Shown in pieces: positions 34,886-45,720 of a stretch of DNA of 64,000 nt. This stretch comes from Polyodon spathula. Its lineage: Eukaryota; Chordata; Actinopteri; Acipenseriformes; Polyodontidae. Location of the stretch: NCBI RefSeq assembly GCF_017654505.1, contig NC_054536.1, positions 13,886,794 to 13,950,793 of the forward strand. Reading direction: 5' to 3'. Each line of letters begins with the position of its first letter. Within the stretch, counting starts at the first letter, position 1. A model generated the notes under the pieces. The model ran no database searches, was not told the DNA's origin, and was given only the letters and a program-made list of their open reading frames with translations. The position numbers and the translations under genes were made by a program.

Positions 34886-35343
34886 TATTATAGTTGTATT
34901 ACTGATTTATAATTTAGCTGCTGTAGCTTTAAAAGATTGATGTTATGTGCCACGGAGCTTGCAGGGTCGGTGGAGGAGTTAAGGAGAAGTTGAAGCATGC
35001 AAGAATATCAGTTCATATTCCTGAAAAAAGAAAAAGCATAATCAAGTTACTGTGTATCCGGGAGACAGAAGAATAAAGGTTATGTGGATTGGTTTCACAA
35101 ACATCTTTCTAGAAGTGGTTTTCATTCACCAATCGACCAGCTACAATAACATAATGTTGTTACTTTGCACTACTTGTAATTGCCTTTCAGTACAATTTTA
35201 TATCACTAGCAAATAGATGTGATTAATACATTAATCGACTAATAGAAAGGTTTAAGATTAAAACCCCTAGTCCAAATTTTTCCACTGAACTAGAAAAATA
35301 TTACAATTGCGTAAACAGATTTGTGAAAACTCTATGACTATTG

Positions 35344-35624
35344 GTGCAAACATTGCTATGTACGCTTGGCCGCCACAAGCCAGTTATCCCTGTAGTAACT
35401 TTTCTGACACCTCCTGCTTAAAACCCAAAAAGACAGAACGATCATGAGGCCCCGCTTTCATGGTCTGTGTTGATACTGAAAATCAAGATCAAGCGACCTT
35501 TTGCCTTTCTGCTCTATGGGAGGTTTCTGTCCTCCCTGAGCTTGCCTTAGGACACCTGCATTACCGTTTGATAGGTGTACCACACCAGTCAAACATTGCA
35601 TCTGCCACTGTCCCCGGAGAAGCT
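35344..35624 (-). pseudogene. 28S rRNA fragment (pseudogene)
   Basis: The minus strand reads as large-subunit rRNA: cggggacagtg, agtttgactgg, ggtacacctatcaaacggta, caggtgtcctaaggc, gctcagggaggacagaaacc, cttgatcttgattttcagta, ggtgtcagaaaagttac and agggataactggcttgtggc. About 280 nt of the peptidyl-transferase-proximal region are present with scattered transitions (for example allele-like A for G). The 28S 3' remainder is absent. It adjoins the R2-like element on its 5' side. Confidence 0.9.
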
Positions 35625-35820
35625 GCATTTGGTAAGGTACCTTTCTGAGTTATGTAGCTTGTCCACTTCGTCAAGTAAAAGACTTGCAAGCCATTTAATC
35701 ATTACAAGATCTCCACGTCTTTCTTAAAGGTACAAATACAATTGTACAACATTATTGCAAGTCCAAATATAACTGTACAACCTTATAACGCCTGCAGGTC
35801 TGGTCCTCCTAATCCTACCT
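35625..35820 (-). other. R2-like 3' UTR and junction to 28S
   Basis: Lies between the R2-like stop codon (35821-35823) and the 28S fragment. At the junction the minus strand reads ttaccaaatgc; intact 28S immediately downstream of the R2 insertion site reads tagccaaatgc. Next comes ctccggggacagtg, which lies several hundred bases further into 28S. This fits an R2 3' junction with a deletion in the 28S flank. Confidence 0.55.
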
Positions 35821-36256
35821 CTAGGCGAACTGCTCAAATATGGTGCTGTTTCCACAAAACATTGCCAATAAATCCAGAGAATACAGGAGTGTTCCATGAT
35901 TTAACAGCCTTGCTAAATATTTACTCTGGCTTTCTGATACTCCAATCTCTGTTAACAGTGTATTATTACTGAGCAGTCGTTTCCCTCTTGCTCCAATTGG
36001 GAACCCAAAGAACTGTATATCCGAAGAGTTGGTCAATGTTTCTACCTGACTTTTAAGTGGTGACTAGTACTGCAATTTGTCTTTTTCAGCCAACCATATT
36101 GTCACATGAATGACTAGGGCTCTTGTGGTTTGGGTGAATATAAGGTTGGGCTTCCTCAATTCTCCTTCTGCATTCCTTAAATTTGTTTCCTTATAAACCC
36201 TCCATCCCAAGTTGGTTGCTTTGTCTGCCAATACGTTGCAGATTTTGTTGTGGCAG
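35821..36256 (-). pseudogene. R2-like retrotransposon, C-terminal endonuclease domain
   Basis: Minus-strand reading: CHNKICNVLADKATNLGW, then YKETNLRNAEGELRKPNLIF, then RALVIHVTIW, which is the restriction-like endonuclease core of R2 proteins (family motif KPD...DVT; here the Asp is Asn and DVT is HVT). After one in-frame TAG (near 36100) the end FFGFPIGARGKRLLSNN ... ARLLNHGTLLYSLDLL matches the characteristic R2 C-terminus. R2 endonuclease nicks 28S DNA for target-primed reverse transcription. About 145 residues survive; the 5' side is cut by the (TA)n at 36265. The catalytic substitutions and the stop show it is dead. Confidence 0.8.
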
Positions 36257-36264
36257 GTAATCCT

Positions 36265-36376
<112 letters not shown>

Positions 36377-38828
36377 TATCTATATCTGTAGACTTGAGTC
36401 AGGCTCGAGTCACCTTGTGTAACTCGGACTCGAACATTTGGGCTCCGTGATTCATAAATATTAACAACGAGTACTTTTTTTATTTTCTATTACACAAATA
36501 ATATTACAGTTACTAGGAAACCTGTGCACAATAAAAAAAAAAAAAAAAAAAAACATGCAACAAAACATTATCCAATCACTGGTTGTCTTTGCAGCCAATC
36601 ATAGTAAGAATAAGAAATTGGAAGCGAGGTAGGTTGTAGCGTACCCCCGCCCACTAAAATACAACTGGCTGCAAAACACCCCCTCACAGGAATAAATGAT
36701 ATCAGGATAGTAAACAAGTAAGTGCTTATTTTTCTATACTACTTTAAACCGTGTAGTAAGTTTTTTAAGCACTGTAGAAATACATTTCTAAAACTGCATT
36801 CTTGAAAAATACGTAATTTAATTGTTTACTGAAAACAAAAACACATGAAAAATAATCATATAAGTTATAATCATACTTTTAAAGCTTCTTAATTCATATC
36901 AGAAAGTCACTATGTGATTTAGTAGTCTGTGTTTTGTTTCTAATCTCCACTCGTTCCCAGAACACGCTATCAATGTTTGCAAGCAACGTCAATGAATTCA
37001 CCTGGCAAATTCAGTCAAAAATTGCCTATGGTCAAACAGACTGATAGGACAGAAGGATTGATTGATAGCAATAAAAAAGAATGACAGAATAACATAATAC
37101 CACTTAATTTACCAAAATGAAAGTGATTTATTGTGGATGCGGGAAAAGCACATTAACAATACGCTGTGCAGCGTCAACCTAGAAATCTGTCTTGTGTGAA
37201 CTTCATGTTTTTGTTCCATTATGAAACTATACAAAGGGGAAATACCAGGGGCAGCCGGTTAACAGTATTCTTTTGCTCGCTGTACCCCCAGTCTCTTATT
37301 AATGAATTGTGCTTCTCTTCTTCTGGGCAACGTGCGTTTCATTCCCTTTTTGCTTCACCAGTGTTTTCTAAAAGTCTATTTCACCACTTTTTTTGCTGAA
37401 GTTTACTATTTTCCCCATTCTGTTATATAAACTCACACTGGCATGTCGCACACTATCACTTTATAACTGGGTGCAATTATGTTATGCTAGCACTGCATTC
37501 TTTGTCAAAAACAATCAGTTTTATGCATTACTCTTTTGGTTTGTTTTCCGCTATAGCAATTTCTTAAGTAAAATTTTATTATAGACACAGGCCCAAAAAT
37601 AAAATATGTAATTAATTAATCTTCCAGTGTTTCAAGTATGTTTTGTATGAATAAACACCCGATCTCACATACACACACTCACACACACACATATATATAG
37701 TGTTGGTTTTGTGTGCCAGCAGCCCCATGCACAGAAAAGTCAGAAATGGGTAACAAAGACAACTATCGAAAGTGTACTGCTACATCACCATTTTAAGACT
37801 TCTCATTTTCAGATCTGCTGTTGCCAGAAATCTCTAGTGCCTAATTTAAACCAGTAGGTACACTTGCAAGACTCTTGATTTATCTGTAGGTTGGCTGTCT
37901 CACATCTTTCAAATTGAGAAGCTGAAAAATGACTATAATTATTATGATGAAGTTCAAAGGTAACACCCCGGGATGGAACTTAGTTTAGTTTGAACTCCTG
38001 ATTAGGAGTATCAAAGGGCATTCTGATGATAAATGAGAAAAGGAACTTGTGTAACCCATGCATAACTTGTTTTTGGTTATTATGCTAATACATTGATTTT
38101 GATTTTGGCTGCACTGAACATGACAGTTTGAATAAAACTGGTTATTAAAGTTATTTTTTATTACATGTACCAAAAATGTTAAAAGGATTTAATCATTTGG
38201 GCATTCATTTTCTTCGGATCTCTATCTCCTAAATAATGCAGTTTAAAATATTGTGATAACTATGAATATTGCCCACAATAATATTTTACAGATTGTCCTT
38301 CCTTGATCACTGCCTAGTACTTTCTAGGCACTGCTGGAAAACTGACCAAAAAAAACAAACAAGTGGTACTCAACCACCAAAGAGACTCAACAGACTGGAT
38401 GCTTAAATTAACACTGCTTAGAAATGACACCTGTTTTGAGAAACAGGGTTGGGAAAGCTGTGTCCACACATAGCAGCTGGTGGTCAGTGGCAGGTCCTGG
38501 TTAAGTGGGCCTTGTCGACTTGTATCTGAAGCTTTGGTTTTCCCTCCAGTAGGAAGAAACTGCAGTCCATCACAAGAAACAGTAATTTGCCGCGTATACA
38601 TGTATCACAGTATCATCAATACAAGTTAAATGTTCTATTTAATGTGTAAAACAGAAACTGATCCAAATGACAGTACTTTTATGACGTATAAAGTATATGT
38701 AAACATATACATTACACCAGCGGTGATCTTAGTTTAAAGATTTAAACAGCAGCCATTTTTACATTAGCAATGTTGAAATCAAGCAAATAGAACTCTTAGA
38801 AACATTTCATTTTACAGAATGGACAAAT
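36377..38828. other. No gene recognised
   Basis: Begins with a short degenerate gactcgagtc-like cluster (36390-36440). Otherwise AT-rich with random short ORFs and a CA/TA microsatellite near 37666-37700. Confidence 0.5.
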
Positions 38829-38830
38829 TA

Positions 38831-40254
38831 CACTTAACAAAAATATAAATGCAACATGCAACAATTTAAAAGATTTTACTGAGTTACAGTTCATATAAGG
38901 AAATCAGTCAATTGAAATAAATTCATTAGACCCTAATCTATGGATTTCACATGACTGGGAATACAAATATGCATCTGTTGGTCACAGATACCTTTAAAAA
39001 AAGGTATCAGGTATCAGAAAACCAGTCAGTATCTGGTGTGACCACCATTTGCCTCATGCAGCACGACACAGCTCCTTCGCAAGGACTTGATCAGGCTGTT
39101 GATTGTGGCCTGTGGAATGTTGTCCCACTCCTCTTCAATGGCTGTGCAAAGTTGCTGGATATTGACGGGAACTGGAACACGTTGTCGTACACGTCGATCC
39201 AGAGCATCCCAAACATGCTCTATGGGTGACATGTCTGGTGAGTATGCAGGCCATGGAAGAACTGGGACATTTTCAGCTTCCAGGAATTGTGTACAGATCC
39301 TTGCGACATTGGGCCATGTATTATCATGCTGAAACATGAGGTGATGGGCCTCAGGATCTCGTCACAGTATCTCTGTGCATTCAAATTTCCATCGATAAAA
39401 TGCAATTGTGTTCATTGTCCGTTGCTTATGCCTGCCCATACCATAACCCCACCACCAGCAAACCACTCGCCCACACAACGCCATACACACTGTCTGCCAT
39501 CTGCCCGGTACAGTTGAAACCGGGATTCATCTGTGAAGAGCACACTTCTCCAGCATGCCAGTGGCCATCGAAGGTGAGCATTTGCCCAGTGAAGTCGGTT
39601 ACAACGCCAAACTGCAGTCAGGTCAAGACCCTGGTGAGGACGAAGAGCATGCAGATGCGCTTCCCTGAGGCGGTTTCTGACAGTTTGTGCAGAAATTCTT
39701 CGGTTGTGCAAACCCACAGTTTCATCAGCTGTCCGAGTGGCTGGTCTCAGACGATCCCGCAGGTGAAGAAGCCGGATATGGAGGTCCTGGGGTGGTGTGG
39801 TTACACGTGGTCTGCGGTTGTGAGGCCGGTTGGATGTACTGCTAAATTCTTTAAAACGACGTTGGAGTTGGCTTATGGTAGAGAAATGAACATTCTATTA
39901 TCTGGCAACAGCTCTGGTGGACATTCCTGAAGCCAACATGCCAATTGCACGCTCCCTCAAAACTTGACACATCTGTGGCATTGTGTTGTGTGACAAAACT
40001 GCACATTTTAGAGTGGCCTTTTACTGTCCCCAGCACAAGGTGCACCTGTGTAATGATCATGCTGTTTAATCAGCTTATTGATATGCCACACTTGTCAGGT
40101 GGATGCTCACTAACAGGGATGTAAGCACATTTGTGCACAAAATTTGAGCGAAATAAGCTTTTTGTGCGTATGGAAAATTTCTGGGATCTTTTATTTCAGC
40201 TCATGAAACATGGGACCAACACTTTACATGTTGCATTTATATTTTTGTTCAGTG
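38831..40254 (-). mobile_element. Tc1-like transposon, complete but inactivated
   Basis: TA-flanked (38829-38830, 40255-40256). TIRs cacttaacaaaaatataaat plus gcaacatg (38831-38858) and its complement (40227-40254) differ by one base. The single minus-strand transposase gene has stops and frameshifts. The 1.42-kb size is normal for Tc1. Confidence 0.9.
39026..39981 (-). pseudogene. Tc1-like DDE transposase
   Basis: Start codon 39979-39981 (MPQMCQVL-type), two HTH regions, then RISAQTVRNRLREAHLHA, VLFTDESRFQLYRADGR (catalytic Asp 1), GGVMVWAGIS, FQHDNTWPN (Asp 2) and SPDMSPIEHVWDALDRR (Glu, DD34E spacing), ending GGHTRY. Catalytic residues are intact, but a TGA near 39412 and frameshifts near 39340 and 39720-39860 disrupt it. 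The enzyme would excise and reinsert the element at TA. Several CpG-type transitions suggest methylation decay. Confidence 0.88.
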
Positions 40255-40256
40255 TA

Positions 40257-41513
40257 ATTTAGGCCTTCAGGCATATGACTTCATTTAAAAGTTTATCTTC
40301 AAAAGTTGACCCTATGTTATTTGAATAGTACAGTTATAATCAGTGGTGGCTGGTGGCCAAATGGGGGGGGGGGGGGGGGGGAAGTGGGGACAGGGACAGC
40401 CCCCAAGCAGCAGAAGAATTATTGTATTTTGAGTGACAACACACTTCATATCTTCTTAACATTATTACCCTAGTTTGGCTGTTAAACAAATTTTGCTTAA
40501 AAATGCACTATATACAACAATATAGCTTTTATACGTGACAAAAGTCAAACACAACCTATCGACTTATTTTGCTGAACTTAAATAAATGACCAACAAAATA
40601 ATTATATAAACTATATAGACCTGGACAAAAAAACTAGAATATCTATTGCTCTAGTACCCATCTGACTCAATTTCCTACAGTGCTGAACAAAGTTCTAGTG
40701 AACTTGCTAAATTTTGCACAATAATAAATGCGAATCTTATCATATAAAAACTGGTTTGTGGTGCACAAACAGCTGTACGTAATGACGTCATGAGTTTTAC
40801 AAAAACGGTTATGGCATACATTTTCTGTTAAGCTGTTACGATTGGAAACAGTTTGTGTCTTTAAAGAAATCACCACAAAAATTGACCCCAATTCCACTGC
40901 CGTCCAAAAACTTCACTGTAGTGCATAAACTGTTGCCAGTAACAATGAGAAATTTGAGGACTGCCTTTTCAGCAAAACTCTGAAATCAGGGGTAGATCTA
41001 CCGTTTGCGCAGAATGAGTGATAAAAGCACTGACCAAAGTGATATGACTTATTATTTACCATGGCTTTATAAATATTGAAGCAGGTTTGCTCTGAGTTTT
41101 TGAACCAACAGAAATATCTGGGTGCTGTAATACAGAAAATCTGAGTGCAGCCATATTCAGTTGTTTGGAAAATGAACAAAATAATTATCCAGTATAGAAA
41201 ACTGGGCTTTAAATGGGATTGCATGTCGGTAATGCTAGCACAGCATTATAAAGTATGTTTATTTTATATTATAATGAAATTTACGTCATATGATGTATGA
41301 TCATGTCCATTAGTGAGGTTAGTATTTCCTAAGGTGTCTGTCATGTAACATGACTATGTCGAGCCCTGCGATGTGTTATTTAAGTTGAATTACTGGAACT
41401 GCTCTGTCTGGTGCTCCCCAAGCAAGGTTTTTTTTTTTTTTTTTTTTTTTTTAATATTACAAAAAACATAGGTTATTCAAGAATCAATCTTTTGGATAAT
41501 TATGGGTGACAAT
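40257..41513. other. No gene; G-run and poly-T
   Basis: Contains an 18-G tract (about 40364-40381) and a T run (41428-41452). ORFs are random. Confidence 0.5.
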
Positions 41514-41832
41514 TAAAGCTATGGAAAAAGTTTTGCAGCTTCATACAGAATGAACCAGTGTTGCATAAAGTTGAATGAAACCTGTTGAATAATGTTACCA
41601 TATACTTAACAAAAAATTGTAAAAAATTACAAAATGTGACATTTCAAAATGTAACATGAGATACTGTACTGCTATGGTACATTTGGGATATCATTTTGTA
41701 GTTTGTTTGTTTATCTAAATTGATATCTAAATCTAAGTAAAATATCAAAATTATGTTCATGTAGTTTATTTTTTTTTATTCTGTCTCAGTCTTAAAATTC
41801 TAGGCGATGCAAAACTTTTGGCCATAGCTATA
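41514..41832. mobile_element. Tc1-type MITE
   Basis: Ends taaagctatggaaaaagttt and aaacttttggccatagctat are imperfect inverted repeats (about 26 nt). AT-rich core, no ORF. Ends of this tatagctatggcc kind are typical of Tc1-like MITEs. Confidence 0.6.
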
Positions 41833-43250
41833 GATTTGATTGACACATGATATGTGCTATTAAGTTTTAATTAAGTGCCCCGCCTGGTTAGAGTTGTGCT
41901 GCTTTGACCAAGTAAATACCACCATATGACTGGAAAAGTATGCACTAGTTCATAAAATGTGTTTGGAAAGTATATCCATTGCATTTGTGCACATCATTTG
42001 ATGGAAACATCTAATTTTATCTTAGCAATGTTCAAGTCCAATATTAGCATGAAGTAAATAACAATTTTTCATAAAATATATTGAACCAAGATAGACACAT
42101 CTTCTATCTCTGAATCAATTTATGTAGCTTTCCCTTTTTCCCAGTAGCTATTTTGTTGAGCCTTAAACATTCCAAGGCATCTTATTGCAAAATATGTTAG
42201 CTTAGTACAGTTTACCTATATTTAAAACTATTTTGACATCACCATAATTACTCATTAGAGCAAATTATTTAAATTTGACAATAAAATAAGCAGTTAAAGC
42301 CGATGTATGCATATGAGGTGGTGAATGAAGGGAACAAAGTATTTCGGCTTGCAAAAATAGAACCAACTGCTTTTGCTTTGAAGACTGAAACTAGCTATGA
42401 TGAAGTATGCAAAATATTTTGTTTAATCTTTCAGACAAAATATAATGATTTCTGGTGCTACTTAAAAAATGAAAAGTTTAAGCATTTTCATTATTGGATC
42501 TTATGCACATATACCTAATATCTATCATCTATGAATAGTATATATTTTTTGATAAATGACGAACAGAAAAATTGGACTCTTATGAATCCAAGCCAAAATG
42601 AAGACTGTCGAATTGCCCAATTTCTACATGTTTTTTTTTTAAAAATCTATTTAAAGCAATCGTTCAACCAGCCACACAATGCTGGGCTTAATTGGGAATA
42701 TTAAATTGTTATTAACGTTTATTGGGCTTTTTGCTATTTATATATGCATATAAGTACATACATTATTCCCAATGCAGAAAACTGCCTTCATCTTGTCTAA
42801 CTGAAAGTTTTAAAGATGTAACTAAATTTATCCCTGAACAATGATTACATGCATGCTGGGTTGTAATCCCAGACTTTGCAATATTGCTTTAAGAGGGTAA
42901 GAAGATTAATGTTCATTGCCTTTAATTCTTGCTATGATTTATGACTCCCCAAGTGTCCTTCCCCTGAGTGTTACCACTGTGTGGTTCTCGTGCAGCAGTT
43001 TAAATTGCTCAGACATCTGCAAGTAAATTATGGGTTTTGTTTAACAATCATGTAACATCTTCACCTTCACAATGTCTTTGTTATGTCTCCATCAGTGCAT
43101 TCCTATATAATAGTAGTTCAAAGCTGCATTCAAGGCAAATGTTATGTCATTTGATGTATATTTTGATCGTTTATTCACAAGGATTTGGTAACTGGCAAAC
43201 ATGTGGGCAGTTGAATTATCATGGCACATAGTGCATCAACCTTAAATTTA
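41833..43250. other. No gene recognised
   Basis: AT-rich sequence with short ORFs of no recognised composition. Confidence 0.5.
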
Positions 43251-43340
43251 GCATTTCAACTAGAAAGGAAGGGGGGAGAAATCAACAAAAAAACAGAAGG
43301 GAGACCGCATCAAAACAAGAACAACAACTCAGGTAAGACA

Positions 43341-44470
43341 ACCATTATATGTATTTATTTAAATGCTAGAAGTATCAGAAACAAAATTCTAGAACTTGAA
43401 GCTACTGCACTAACAAGTAACTATTATGTGATAGGTGTTACAGAAACTTGGTTGTCTGAGAGTGATGGGGACGAATATAATATTTGTGGATATACACTGT
43501 ATAGGAAAGACAGGCAGGACAGAAGAGGAGGAGTGGTAGCACTATACATAAGAAACAGTCTTGAAGCCCAGGTGTTAAACCTGGACAAAGAAAATAAAGC
43601 CGAATCAATATGGGTCAGAATAACGGACAAAAAGTCAAAGGGCATGATAATAGGAGCATACTATAGACCGCCAGATTCAGACGGTGAGCAAAATAATCTG
43701 TTATACAATGACATTAGAAATGCGTGTAGCAAAGGAGAAGCCATACTAATGGGGGATTTCAACTTCCCCCATATAAAATGGGAAAACCCGGTGGGTAGCA
43801 CGAAGGATGAAATTGAAATGGTGGAAATGACAAATGACTGCTTCCTAACACAATTTGTCAAGGCATCGACTAGAGCGGAGGCATGCCTTGATTTAGTCTT
43901 TTCAAATAATGATGATAGAATAACTAAAACAGAGGTCAGAGAACCACCGGCAAACTCAGACCACAACATGGTCTCATTTGAAGTGTTTTTTAAAACCCCA
44001 AAAGTAATGACTAAACCTAAGGTTTACAATTTTAGAAAAGCAAACTATGAAGGTATGAAACAGAGACTAACAGAAGTAGATTGGAGTAAAATAGAGAAAA
44101 CACCTACAGAAGAAGGATGGTTGTTCTTCAAAAATGTAGTACTAGAGGCGCAAAACAATTATATCCCTAAAGTAGACAAATCTAAATGTAAAACTAAATT
44201 GCCAAAATGGTTTAATAGATCAATTAAAAAAAATATTCAGCGAAAAAAGGCACTTCATAGAGCATTAAAAAAGGACCAAAAAGAAAGTACGCAGAAAGAG
44301 TACACGGAACTGCAAACGCAAGTCAAAAAGGAAGTTAGAAAGGCCAAGAGAGAAATAGAAATGAACATTGCTAAGGGAGCTAAAACCAATTCCAAAATGT
44401 TTTTCCAATATTACAACAGCAAGCGAACATTCAAAGAGGACATTAAATGTTTAAGAGATAATCGCAGATG
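43341..44470 (+). pseudogene. CR1-like ORF2 endonuclease half (copy B)
   Basis: An open frame of about 376 codons from LNARSIRNKILELEA through VIGVTETWLSE, AILMGDFNFPHIKW and ANSDHNMVSFEVF to the linker and KTNSKMFFQYYNSKRTFKED. All apurinic-endonuclease residues are kept. A short deletion at 44461 (aatcgcagatga) ends the frame. This intact half is the best reference for the frameshifts in copy A. Confidence 0.85.
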
Positions 44471-45720
44471 AAGAAAAAAAATAGCAAATATATGAAATGA
44501 TTACTTTTCACAAGTTTTTACAAAGGAAGATACTGACAACATGCCCCACATGTCATCCAGTTACTATCCAGTTTTAAATAACTTTAGCATAACTGAGGCA
44601 GAAGTGTTAAAGGTACTAGGAGCTCTTAAAATAAACAAATCCCCTGGGCCGGATGAGATCCTCCCAGTAGTACTCAAAGAAATGTAAGAAGTAATTTAAA
44701 ACCGCTAACCAAGATCATGCAGCAGTCTCTTGACACAGGGGTGGTACCGACAGACTGGAAAATTGCAAACGTAATAACGATCCACAAAAAGGGAAACAAA
44801 ACTGAACCAGGTAACTACAGACCAGTAAGCCTGACTTCTATTATATGCAAACTTATGGAAACTATAATAAGATCCAAAATGGAAAATTACCTATATGGAA
44901 ACAGGGTCCTGGGAGACAGTCAGCATGGTTTTAGGAAAGGGAGATCATGTCTAACTAACTTGCTTGATTTTTTTGAGGATGCAACATCGATAATGGATAA
45001 TTGCAAAGCATGTGACATGGTTTATTTAGATTTCCAGAAAGCTTTTGACAAATTTAAAGCACAAAAGATTAATTCTCAAACTGAACGCAGTTGGGATTCA
45101 AGGAAACACATGTACATGGATTAGGGAGTGGTTAACATGTAGAAAACAGAAAGTGCTGATTAGAGGAAAAACCTCAGAATGGAGTATGGTAACCAGTGGT
45201 GTACCACAGGGATCGGTATTAGGTCCTCTGCTATTACTAATCTACATTAATGATTTAGATTCTGGTATAGTAAGCAAACGTGTTAAATTTGCAGACGACA
45301 CAAAAGTAGGAGGAGTGGCAAACACTGTTGTAGCAGCAAAGGTCATTCAAGATTCAGAACTGGGCAGACACATGACAAATGACATTTAATAGAGAAAAGT
45401 GTAAGGTACTGCACGCAGGAGATAAAAATGTACATTATAAATATCATATGGGAGATATTGAAATTGGAGAAGGAATCTATGAAAAAGACCTAGGAGTTTT
45501 TGTTGACTCAGAAATGTCTTCATCTAGACAATGTGGGGAAGCTATAAAAAAGGCTAACAAGATGCTCGGATACATTATGAAAAGTGTTGAATTTAAATCA
45601 AGGGAAGTAATGTTAAAAATGTACAATGCACTAATAAGACCTCATCTTGAATATTGTGTGCAGTTCTGGTCACCTCGCTATAAAAAAGATATTGCTGCTC
45701 TAGAAAGAGTGCAAAGAAGA
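44471..45720 (+). pseudogene. CR1-like ORF2 RT half (copy B)
   Basis: RT blocks NYRPVSLTSIICKLME, GFRKGRSCLTNL, GVPQGSVLGPLLLLIYINDL and KFADDTKVGG are present. Inactivating changes: TAA at about 44684, altered bases after FQKAFDK (45052, tttaaag for gtcccg), and a 15-bp loss near 45350 that removes a NDLDK-type stretch. The C-terminus is lost at the 45720 junction. Confidence 0.8.

Larger units (their letters stand above)
43251..45720 (+). mobile_element. CR1-like LINE, copy B, truncated at both ends
   Basis: Over 90 percent similar by eye to copy A from the end of ORF1 (gcatttcaactagaaagg) onward, without the LTR insertion: the gagct target is uninterrupted at 44378-44382. Homology ends abruptly at gcaaagaaga (45720), before the C-terminus and 3' tail. 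Confidence 0.85.
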
